Shown in pieces: positions 6,173 through 12,566 of a DNA stretch of 15,219 nucleotides. The notes under the pieces were generated by a model that saw only the letters and a list, made by a program, of their open reading frames with translations, ran no database searches and was not told the origin of the DNA. Within the stretch, counting starts at the first letter, position 1. Each line of letters begins with the position of its first letter. Origin of the DNA: CAYJAZ01 sp964371865 (lineage in GTDB: Bacteria; Desulfobacterota; Desulfovibrionia; Desulfovibrionales; Desulfovibrionaceae). Where the stretch lies: contig CAYJOR010000061.1 in NCBI GenBank assembly GCA_964371865.1, positions 1-15,219 on the forward strand. The letters run 5' to 3'. Both the position numbers and the translations under genes were made by a program.

Positions 6173-7174
6173 ATGAACAAAATTATTACAATATTCTGTT
6201 TAAAACTTCTTACTTTCTTAATGTTTGCAATATCACCTTCATTGCTCTATGCTAATGATATTTATAAAGAAACAAAAATTCTCTTGGGTACATATATAAC
6301 AATACAAATAAACTCCGAGAATGAAAATAGAGAGCAGGTCGTGAAACAATGTTTTAACCGAATAGAAGAACTTGGAAAAATCTTTACAAGGCATGAATCG
6401 GGTGTTCTTTCAAGACTCAATAAAGATAAAATTGTTAAAGATGCACCTTATGAATTTATCTCTCTATTAGAAACAAGTTCAAGTATTCAAGAAGCAACTC
6501 ACAATGCGTTTAACCCGTCAATTTTACCGGTGCTAGAATATTTAGAAAGTTTAGATGAAAAAGATACTCTTGATAAAGAAAAAATAACAAGCTTATACAA
6601 GGCAGTAAGTAATAATCCTTATGTTATAGAAAATTCAACAGTAACACTTAACAGTCTACAAACAAAAATCACTTTAGATGGAATAGCAAAAGGATTTATT
6701 GTTGACGAAGTATGCAAAATACTTGATGAAAATAACATTAAAAATTATTTAGTAAATGCAGGCGGTGACATTCGTGCAAAAGGAAAAGCACAATCGAATT
6801 TCTTTTCTTCTAAGTCATGGATACTTGCAATAGAAGATCCAGAAAAAGAAGGAAATTATCCTTCACTTATTGAATTAAATGATATGGCATTAGCTACTTC
6901 TGGCTCATATGAAAAACATTTTAGAGATAATCTTCATCATATTGTAATACCTACAATTTCAAGTAATTATACTATTGGTGAAATTTCCGCTCCAATTAAA
7001 AGCGTGTCAGTTTTAGCGCCTAATGCCACACTTGCAGATGCACTTGCAACAGCTTTTTCTTGTATGACAAAAGAGATGGTGGCTACTTTTGTCAAAAATA
7101 ATCCAGATATTGCTTATTTTATCATAGACGATAAGGATGAAGTTACTTTTTCACCTAATTGGCCTAAGAAATAA
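6173..7174 (+). CDS. apbE: FAD:protein FMN transferase (ApbE family)
   Basis: The 333-residue product transfers the FMN part of FAD onto a threonine of extracytoplasmic flavoproteins. A Sec-type signal peptide (1-27, cleavage likely after LLYA) has no lipobox at the cleavage site, so the protein appears periplasmic and not a lipoprotein, unlike many ApbE proteins. Family motifs are present: FTRHESGVLSRLN (71-83), DGIAKG (169-174), NAGGDIRAKG (195-204), SGSYEKHF (243-250), HHIVIP (255-260) and LADALATAF (287-295). It lies 156 bp after the small membrane ORF, beyond a probable terminator, with AAGGAA as ribosome site. The natural local substrate is the SGATVTS motif of the NosR/RdhC-like protein encoded upstream. 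Confidence 0.92.
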   Translation: MNKIITIFCLKLLTFLMFAISPSLLYANDIYKETKILLGTYITIQINSENENREQVVKQCFNRIEELGKIFTRHESGVLSRLNKDKIVKDAPYEFISLLETSSSIQEATHNAFNPSILPVLEYLESLDEKDTLDKEKITSLYKAVSNNPYVIENSTVTLNSLQTKITLDGIAKGFIVDEVCKILDENNIKNYLVNAGGDIRAKGKAQSNFFSSKSWILAIEDPEKEGNYPSLIELNDMALATSGSYEKHFRDNLHHIVIPTISSNYTIGEISAPIKSVSVLAPNATLADALATAFSCMTKEMVATFVKNNPDIAYFIIDDKDEVTFSPNWPKK

Positions 7175-7188
7175 TTTAGAAATGCAGC

Positions 7189-7656
7189 CTAAACTAAATC
7201 AGTAAAAATTGCGTCAATAAAGTTAGATAATTCTTCAGGATTTATGATGATTTCTAAACCTTTTGCTCCACCACTTATTGCGATTTCATCAAAAAGAATT
7301 GCAGTTTCGTCTATGAAAGTAGGGTATTTTTTCTTCATACCAATTGGAGAACAACAACCGCGCATATATCCGGTGAGAGAAAGAAGATCTTTCATTAGTA
7401 TCATTTCGATTTTTTTATTTTTACTTACTATTGCAGCTTTTTTTAAGTCGAGTTCGCTGTTTATTGGTATGCAAAAAATATTGATTCCTGTTTTATCACC
7501 TTTTGTGACAAGAGTTTTAAAGATTTCATCTTCAGCCATACCTGTTTGCTCTGCAATGGTATCGGTAGAAAAATTATCATTGTCAAATTCATATTCATGT
7601 GTTCTGTAGCTGATTTTTGCAGAGTCTAGAAGTCGCATTGTATTTGTTTTTATCAA
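7189..7656 (-). CDS. ybaK: YbaK/EbsC-type aminoacyl-tRNA deacylase
   Basis: This 155-residue cytosolic protein matches the YbaK/Cys-tRNA(Pro) deacylase family, which hydrolyses mischarged Cys-tRNA(Pro). Lys47 in the FKTL motif corresponds to the essential lysine. GYMRGCCSPIGMKKKYPTFID (97-116) is the family signature with GCC where GGC is common, and ISGGAKGLEIIINP closes the active site. The start is TTG at 7656, chosen because AAAGGAG lies 7 nt upstream; the next ATG at 7638 has no such site. It begins 14 bp after the antiporter stop and is probably co-transcribed with it. Its 3' end converges on apbE with a 14-bp gap and no clear terminator. Confidence 0.88.
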   Translation of the reverse strand: MIKTNTMRLLDSAKISYRTHEYEFDNDNFSTDTIAEQTGMAEDEIFKTLVTKGDKTGINIFCIPINSELDLKKAAIVSKNKKIEMILMKDLLSLTGYMRGCCSPIGMKKKYPTFIDETAILFDEIAISGGAKGLEIIINPEELSNFIDAIFTDLV

Positions 7657-7670
7657 GATAAATCTCCTTT

Positions 7671-8963
7671 CTAAAGTTCTTTCTTTCTAAAATAAAAAAA
7701 GCTGATAATAGGTACAAGATAAAGAAAAAAAGCGTAGAAAACACTTGTTATAGGTGCGTCTATATTAGCAAGAGTAAGTGTGCAAGCTATGTTCCAAGGA
7801 ATAAAGGCGCACATAATTATAGCTGTATTTTCAATGGCGTGTGCGAGGTTTTCATTTCTACTATACTGTTTTTCGCATAAAGATTTTGTTAGAAAAATTG
7901 AGAGTGTCTGATTACAAGTCATCATACAAGTAAGTAGTCCTACAATAATTGTGCTGCCGAATGGAGTAACTCTTGTTGAGAGTTTAGCAATATGCTTGTG
8001 CATGCCATCAAAGAAATTAGATGCCTTGAATAAACCCATATATGATGAAGAAACTGCAACTATGCAACATACTGTAAACATAGAGCTTAGCCCTCCACCG
8101 GCAAGAATGTTATTGAGTTCAACATTATTACTTTGAAAGCCAAACCAATAGAATTTTAGTAAGTCAAGAGGAAGAATATTCTGCATATAAATACTTATAA
8201 TACTTGCGGTTACAACGCTTGAAAGCATAACTATTCTTGTATTTACCCTAAAAAGAGCAAGCAATACTACAAGTACAACCGGAATTATAGTTTCCCAAGT
8301 AAGATTGAAATTTTCTCTAAATAGATTAAGAGTATCATAAGGTATTGTACTTTCAGAGTTTTCATATCCTAGAAAGATATAAAGAATACAAGTGATCACA
8401 GTTGGAATTATGCACGAACGAAACATGTTTTTAATGTTTGTAAAAATATCTGTCCTTGTTATCTTTGCTACCAAATGCGCACTTGATGACATAGGCGACA
8501 TTCTATCACCAAAATAACTGCCCGATAAAATAGCACCTCCTAAATAGGCGGGATCTATATTTAAAATATTCCCCATCGTCATACAAATAACGCCGATACT
8601 CGCTGATGTTCCGAAAGACGTACCGGTAAGCACTGAAATAAAAACACACAATAAAAATGTACTCACCAGAAAAAGTGACGGAATAAGAATATATGAGGCA
8701 TTTACAACAAGATAAGCAATAGCTCCCGATGCTCTCCAAGTAGCTGTAAGTATACCGATAAGTGAGAAGAGTATAAGAATATTCCCAATAGTTTTTGTAT
8801 GCTCAAACGAGAGAAGTAAAACTTCTTTTGGATTACAGCCCTTACGAAGAGCATAGCTAAAGAAGAGGATATATCCAATAGTTAGCGCATAAAGAAGATG
8901 TATGTCAAAAAGCATTGTAAAGAGCAATACTAAAGAAAAAAGAGCTATTACTAAATATTCCAT
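7671..8963 (-). CDS. NhaC-family Na+/H+ antiporter-like transporter (copy 1)
   Basis: This 430-residue polytopic inner-membrane protein has about 11-12 hydrophobic segments. Family motifs are GTSFGTSASIG (114-124) and GSYFGDRMSPMSSSAHLVA (148-166), each with a counterpart in the second NhaC protein of this window (GTSWGSVGTIG and GSYFGDKLSPLSDTT). In copy 1 the segment after SP has SSS instead of SDTT, so the ion- or substrate-site polarity differs. The family includes Na+/H+ antiporters and also solute/cation exchangers such as the malate-lactate antiporter MleN, so the substrate is open. It is the first gene of a minus-strand pair with ybaK and has a recognisable promoter upstream. Confidence 0.88.
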   Translation of the reverse strand: MEYLVIALFSLVLLFTMLFDIHLLYALTIGYILFFSYALRKGCNPKEVLLLSFEHTKTIGNILILFSLIGILTATWRASGAIAYLVVNASYILIPSLFLVSTFLLCVFISVLTGTSFGTSASIGVICMTMGNILNIDPAYLGGAILSGSYFGDRMSPMSSSAHLVAKITRTDIFTNIKNMFRSCIIPTVITCILYIFLGYENSESTIPYDTLNLFRENFNLTWETIIPVVLVVLLALFRVNTRIVMLSSVVTASIISIYMQNILPLDLLKFYWFGFQSNNVELNNILAGGGLSSMFTVCCIVAVSSSYMGLFKASNFFDGMHKHIAKLSTRVTPFGSTIIVGLLTCMMTCNQTLSIFLTKSLCEKQYSRNENLAHAIENTAIIMCAFIPWNIACTLTLANIDAPITSVFYAFFLYLVPIISFFYFRKKEL

Positions 8964-9034
8964 TGAAAAAACCTGACCTTATTAAATGAGAGCTGTAAGT
9001 GTAATCTTGTAATTCAAACTTATTGCAAGAGCAA

Positions 9035-9062
9035 GGTATAACAGAGCTATAAAAACTGTCAA
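9035..9062 (-). promoter_or_regulatory. Probable sigma-70 promoter of the antiporter-ybaK operon
   Basis: On the minus strand TTGACA (9062-9057) is followed after 16 bp by TATACC (9040-9035). The -35 box is perfect and the -10 acceptable. It predicts a leader of about 65 nt before the start codon at 8963. Repeat copy E begins about 27 bp upstream of the -35 box. Confidence 0.5.
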
Positions 9063-9088
9063 GAAAATCACATCGACCTACTTTACGA

Positions 9089-9164
9089 TTTTTTGAGGGG
9101 GAAAACCACATTTTTTTGATAAAAATGAGTTTTTCCCCCTCAAACTCCCCCTTTCCTTAAAAAA
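9089..9164 (-). repeat. Dispersed intergenic repeat, copy E (short type)
   Basis: Read on the minus strand the element begins TTTTTTAAGGAAAGGGGGAG, the shared head. A 14-bp perfect stem follows, with TTTGAGGGGGAAAA at 9092-9105 facing TTTTCCCCCTCAAA at 9131-9144, and an inner CATTTTT/AAAAATG pairing. The tail found in copies A-C is absent. It shares the segment ACTCATTTTTAT with copy D. It fills much of the 338-bp gap between the divergent antiporter and oxidoreductase genes. The rest of that gap holds two small palindromes, TTCTAA-N3-TTAGAA (9178-9192) and ACAAAT-N2-ATTTGT (9208-9221), which may be operators. Confidence 0.8.
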
Positions 9165-9301
9165 CAACTAACAATAATTCTAATAGTTAGAAAAATATAG
9201 AGTAAATACAAATTTATTTGTGAAGTATACTTTATATAAAATAATATAGATTGACGATGGTAAGAACATGGATTAATCTTGATAATAATTTAGGAGGGTT
9301 T

Positions 9302-10348
9302 ATGAAAAAAATATTTGAAAATTTAAAAATCAGAAATACTCATATTGAAAATAGAATTTGCGTTCCTCCAATGGTCTGCCGCAAATTTTGCGATGAAACA
9401 GGCTATGTTACAGAAGATAATATAAATCACTACAGTAAGATTGCTAAAGGTGGTTGTGGTTTGATTATAGTTGAGGCTACAGCAATTAATAAAGAGGGTA
9501 AACTTGCTTTTACACAATTAGGTCTTTGGGAAGATGCTCAAATCGCCGGGCATAAAAAGCTTGTAGATGAATGCCATAAAGAAAATGTTCCTGTACTTTT
9601 GCAGGTGCATCATGCAGGAGTCATGGGAGTTGCAGACAAGCTTGTTTCAGCTTCCAAATACACTCTAGGAGAAAATAAGGCGAGGGAGTTAGAGCAAGAT
9701 GAGATTATAGAAATCGAAAATGAATTTCTGGATACCGCTCTAAGAGCAGAGAAAGCAGGGTATGACGGCATAGAAATTCATGGAGCTCATAGCTACTTAC
9801 TTACTCAATTTCTAAATGAAAGAGTAAATAAAAGAGACGATGCTTACGGGCAAGATAAAATGCTTATCGTCAAAAATATATTCAGGAAAATTAGAGAAAA
9901 AACAAATAATGACTTTATTATAGGTATAAGACTCGGCGCTTATGAACCTACACTTGAAGATGGAATTATATATGCAAAAAAAATAGAAGAAATCGGATTT
10001 GATTTTATCAATGTCTCTTTTGGCTTTATGCAGGAAATGGAAGACTCTACACCCACAGACTTTCCATTTTCCAGTCATATTTATGGAGCCAGTCAGATAA
10101 AAAAAGAGGTTAATATTCCAGTATTCGCAGTAAATGGAATAAAAAGTAAAGAACAAGCTCAAAACATTCTCGATTTAACAGATGTTGATATGCTTTGTAT
10201 TGGACGTGGTGTGCTTGTCAACTATAATTGGGCAAATGATGCTAAAAATAATAAAGATGTTGGAAAGTGCGTAGAGTGTCCAAGTTGTTTCTGGAGAGGA
10301 GGGCGTAGCGATTGCCCTGGTAAAAGCTTATTCTCTAAAAACGTATAA
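9302..10348 (+). CDS. Old Yellow Enzyme family NADH:flavin oxidoreductase
   Basis: This 348-residue FMN TIM-barrel enzyme reduces activated C=C bonds with NAD(P)H or a partner reductase. The start at 9302 follows AGGAGGG (9292-9298) and gives the classic family beginning MKKIFENLKIRN; an in-frame upstream ATG at 9251 would add 17 unusual residues. Motifs include LLQVHHAGV (about 100-108), HGAHSYLLTQFLNERVNKR (160-178) with the paired catalytic histidines, and CIGRG near the phosphate site. After the barrel comes CxxCxxC-x8-C (C323, C326, C329, C338), resembling the [4Fe-4S] motif of the 2,4-dienoyl-CoA reductase group. The FAD and NAD domains of that group are missing and the protein ends ten residues after the last Cys. 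The substrate is unknown. Confidence 0.9.
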   Translation: MKKIFENLKIRNTHIENRICVPPMVCRKFCDETGYVTEDNINHYSKIAKGGCGLIIVEATAINKEGKLAFTQLGLWEDAQIAGHKKLVDECHKENVPVLLQVHHAGVMGVADKLVSASKYTLGENKARELEQDEIIEIENEFLDTALRAEKAGYDGIEIHGAHSYLLTQFLNERVNKRDDAYGQDKMLIVKNIFRKIREKTNNDFIIGIRLGAYEPTLEDGIIYAKKIEEIGFDFINVSFGFMQEMEDSTPTDFPFSSHIYGASQIKKEVNIPVFAVNGIKSKEQAQNILDLTDVDMLCIGRGVLVNYNWANDAKNNKDVGKCVECPSCFWRGGRSDCPGKSLFSKNV

Positions 10349-10376
10349 AATATAACTATTTATTTCTATAGAAGAT

Positions 10377-10405
10377 TTGACACAAAATAAGGTTTAGTAT
10401 ATATA
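10377..10405 (+). promoter_or_regulatory. Strong sigma-70-type promoter in the oxidoreductase-antiporter gap
   Basis: TTGACA (10377-10382), a 17-bp spacer and TATATA (10400-10405) form a near-consensus promoter. It starts about 30 bp after the stop codon of the oxidoreductase gene and would give a structured leader of about 320 nt before the antiporter start at 10733, or a separate small RNA. It overlaps the left arm of the folded structure listed next, so the two predictions compete. Confidence 0.5.
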
Positions 10406-10486
10406 ACCAGTCTAATATTTATTGCTATATAGATGTTAGACTGGCAGTTCTAAGGCATAAGAGTAATTTTATGCAAGTTAAACCTT
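10389..10486 (+). ncRNA. Possible three-way-junction RNA fold upstream of nhaC copy 2
   Basis: AAGGTTTA (10389-10396) and TAAACCTT (10479-10486) could form a closing stem around two hairpins. The first is CCAGTCTAA/TTAGACTGG (10407-10415 with 10436-10444) and the second GCATAA/TTATGC (10455-10460 with 10469-10474). I recognise no riboswitch class and the purine-riboswitch core bases are absent. Further on are AGTGAA-N3-TTCACT (10496-10510) and AGCTTAG/CTAAGCT (10548-10554 with 10564-10570). The closing stem would be transcribed only from a promoter further upstream than the one at 10377-10405. Confidence 0.3.
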
Positions 10487-10586
10487 TGTACAATTAGTGA
10501 ACGTTTCACTGAGAAAAGTTATAATTTTCTTTTTAGAAACACACCTTAGCTTAGCGATAAAATCTAAGCTCTTGACATTACTTAAA

Positions 10587-10697
10587 TTTTTTTTTTAAGG
10601 AAGTGGGAGAGAACTTGTTCTCGCTCGAGATGGTGAAACATTGTTTTTGACACGAAAATTTGTTTTTCCATTCTCGAAAATAATTGTGCAGAGATTG
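10587..10697 (+). repeat. Dispersed intergenic repeat, copy B (long type)
   Basis: A ten-T run and AAGGAAGTGGGAG form the head. CTCGAGATGG, the middle TTTTTGACACGAAAA and the tail AATAATTGTGCAGAG (10680-10694) then align with copy C read on the minus strand. A small extra hairpin, GAGAAC-TTG-TTCTC, is inserted behind the head. Several stem positions have diverged, so this looks like an older copy. It ends 36 bp before the antiporter start codon and would lie in its 5' leader. Confidence 0.75.
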
Positions 10698-10732
10698 TAA
10701 GTTTATTTTTTTAATTATTTTGAGAGGGTAAA

Positions 10733-12172
10733 ATGGCTGAAAAACAAAGAGTAAAACGCGCTCCAACTTTATTTGAGGCATTGCTTCCAATTGTGGCAAT
10801 GCTTCTAATTTTGTTCTACGGTAAGGGTATTATGGGCTGGCAAACAGAACCATTACTTATTATAGTTGCAATTATTGCCGGTTTTGTTGCACTACGCGTT
10901 GGCTGTACTTGGGATGAGATGATGAATGAAATGTCGCAAAAAATCGCAAAAGGTATGCCGGCTATTTTAATTCTTACTTCTGTTGGTGCGCTTATTGGTA
11001 CATGGAAAGCATCAGGCACAATTCCTATGATGATTTACTACGGTATCCAAATTATCGACCCTGCTTTACTCTTGGTAACAGCTTTCTTACTTACAGCTCT
11101 TGTTTCTATTGTAACTGGTACATCTTGGGGATCAGTTGGAACAATAGGTGTTGCATTTATTGGTATTGCAAGTGGTTTGAATGTTTCTTTAGCTGCTACA
11201 GCCGGCGCGGTTGTTGGCGGATCGTACTTTGGTGATAAACTTTCTCCATTGTCTGATACTACAAACCTTGCGCCTATTGCAGCTGATAGTGAACTTTACT
11301 CTCATATTAAACATATGCTTTGGACAACAGTTCCGGCATCAATAATATCTTTAGTTGTTTATTATTTTGTAGGTTCAAGCTCTGATGTTGTTTCAGCTAC
11401 TAATCCGGAAACAATTACAACAATGCTTGAAACTCTTTCAACAATGTATCATTTCAATATAGTGCTTCTTATTCCACCTGTATTAATTCTTGCAGGATCT
11501 GTATTGAAGTGGCCTACAATTCCTGTCATGCTTGCTTCTTCTATACTTGCCGGTGCGCTTGCTTTCTTTATTCAAGATGTAACACTTGCAAATATTTTGA
11601 AATCAACAGTTGGTGGCTTTAATGTTTCTATGATTGTTCGCCCTGACTTTGATCCTTCAACCGTAATTTGGGAAGTAACTCGACTCATTAATGGTGGTGG
11701 TATGGCCGGTATTATGGCAACAACACTACTTGTGTTCTGTGCTTTCTGCTTTGCTGGTATTATGAGCTGTGCCGGTTGCCTTGATGTAGTTCTAAAAGCT
11801 ATGCTTAGTGTTGTAAGATCAGTTGGTGGACTTGTTCTTAGCACTGTTGTTTCATGTTTGACAGTTGCACTTACAACAGGTAATTCTTATTTATCAATCC
11901 TTGTTCCTGGTGAACTGTTCTCAGATGCGTATAAAAAACGTGGATTGGCAACAGTAAACTTATCACGTACACTTGAAGATGCGGGAACAGTTGTTGTACC
12001 AATTATTCCTTGGTCAGCGGCGGGTGCATATATGGCATCAACTCTTGGTGTGCCTGTTCTTGATTTCTTACCTTGGGCGATTCTTTGTTACAGTGGTTTT
12101 ATTATTGCTATTTTCTATGGTTTCACTGGAATTGGTATTAAAAAAGCTGACGTTGCTGAAGAAGTAAAATAA
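10733..12172 (+). CDS. nhaC: NhaC-family Na+/H+ antiporter-like transporter (copy 2)
   Basis: This 479-residue inner-membrane protein has about 12 helices. Signature stretches are GTSWGSVGTIG (129-139) and GSYFGDKLSPLSDTTNLAP (163-181), the most typical NhaC motif, with intact Asp residues. A short basic N-terminal tail (KQRVKRAP) precedes helix 1. It differs enough from the first NhaC protein in this window to be a separate paralogue and not a recent duplicate. The ribosome site is GAGAGGG (10722-10728), and hairpin repeats lie directly before and after the gene. The dipeptidase gene follows on the same strand, so exchange of an amino acid or peptide product against Na+ or H+ is possible; the transported solute is not readable. 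Confidence 0.92.
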   Translation: MAEKQRVKRAPTLFEALLPIVAMLLILFYGKGIMGWQTEPLLIIVAIIAGFVALRVGCTWDEMMNEMSQKIAKGMPAILILTSVGALIGTWKASGTIPMMIYYGIQIIDPALLLVTAFLLTALVSIVTGTSWGSVGTIGVAFIGIASGLNVSLAATAGAVVGGSYFGDKLSPLSDTTNLAPIAADSELYSHIKHMLWTTVPASIISLVVYYFVGSSSDVVSATNPETITTMLETLSTMYHFNIVLLIPPVLILAGSVLKWPTIPVMLASSILAGALAFFIQDVTLANILKSTVGGFNVSMIVRPDFDPSTVIWEVTRLINGGGMAGIMATTLLVFCAFCFAGIMSCAGCLDVVLKAMLSVVRSVGGLVLSTVVSCLTVALTTGNSYLSILVPGELFSDAYKKRGLATVNLSRTLEDAGTVVVPIIPWSAAGAYMASTLGVPVLDFLPWAILCYSGFIIAIFYGFTGIGIKKADVAEEVK

Positions 12173-12184
12173 TACTATAAAATC

Positions 12185-12281
12185 TAGAGCTCTGCATAAT
12201 TATTTTCGAGAGAGGGAAACCACGTTTTTGTGTCAAAAACGGGTTTTCCCCCTCTCGAGCTCTCTCCCTTCCTTAAAAACC
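12185..12281 (-). repeat. Dispersed intergenic repeat, copy C (full-length reference copy)
   Basis: On the minus strand the order is head TTTTTAAGGAAGGGAGAGAG, CTCGAGAGGGGG, an inner hairpin CGTTTTTG/CAAAAACG, CCCTCTCTCG, then tail AAATAATTATGCAGAGCTC. The outer arms TCGAGAG and CTCTCGA pair, so the middle of the element forms a long interrupted stem. GAGCTC occurs in both the head and tail parts. It lies 12 bp after the antiporter stop codon and could act as a transcript end in either direction. No open reading frame or transposase is inside. Confidence 0.85.
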
Positions 12282-12361
12282 GTTTACAGAAATATCAATA
12301 AGCTAGAAAACAACACTAAAGTAAAAAGAAAATTATTAGCTTTTCTCAATAAAATGTTCAG

Positions 12362-12374
12362 CAATTATGCAGAG
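12362..12374 (+). repeat. Orphan tail fragment of the dispersed repeat
   Basis: CAATTATGCAGAG matches the tail of copies A, B and C (AATTATGCAGAG) but has no head or hairpin in front of it. It lies between copies C and D. Between it and copy D is an imperfect hairpin: AACAG...TTAGA (12385-12398) faces TCTAACTGTT (12424-12433) with a bulge, leading into the T-run of copy D. Confidence 0.5.
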
Positions 12375-12431
12375 GTCTTTATAAAACAGTGAGTTAGACA
12401 TAACTTAAGTTACTTTAATATACTCTAACTG

Positions 12432-12518
12432 TTTTTTAAGGAAAGGGGGAGTTTGTGGGGGGAAAACTCATTTTTATAAAAAGGGAACTTTTCCCTACAA
12501 TGAGCTTTTCCCTCTCAA
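12432..12518 (+). repeat. Dispersed intergenic repeat, copy D (short type)
   Basis: Head TTTTTTAAGGAAAGGGGGAG is identical to that of copy E read on the minus strand. GGGGGGAAAACTCAT is then matched by ATGAGCTTTTCCCTC to make a stem around an extra internal hairpin (AGGGAA-CTT-TTCCCT). The tail of the long type is absent. It ends about 48 bp before the dipeptidase start codon and would lie in or next to its 5' leader. Confidence 0.8.
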
Positions 12519-12566
12519 TACTATAGAGTAGTTAAAAATAACATAATAATATATAAAGGGAAGACT

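Noticed and set aside
7244..7609. 121-codon open frame on the plus strand
   Set aside because: It lies entirely opposite the well-supported YbaK gene, has no ribosome site and reads like an antisense shadow.
9251..9301. In-frame upstream ATG for the Old Yellow Enzyme gene
   Set aside because: AGGAGGG directly before 9302 and the family-typical MKKIFENL beginning favour the later start.
10389..10486. tRNA gene or purine riboswitch
   Set aside because: There is no T-loop (GTTCRA) or acceptor geometry for a tRNA, and the conserved junction bases of purine riboswitches are not there.
10496..10510. AGTGAA-N3-TTCACT as a CRP/FNR-type operator
   Set aside because: The GTGA and TCAC half-sites are 5 bp apart, not the 6 bp of a CRP site, and it lies downstream of the predicted promoter; kept only as a palindrome.
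6..12518. CRISPR array
   Set aside because: The repeats are hundreds to thousands of bases apart, of variable length and in both orientations, with no regular spacers and no cas genes.
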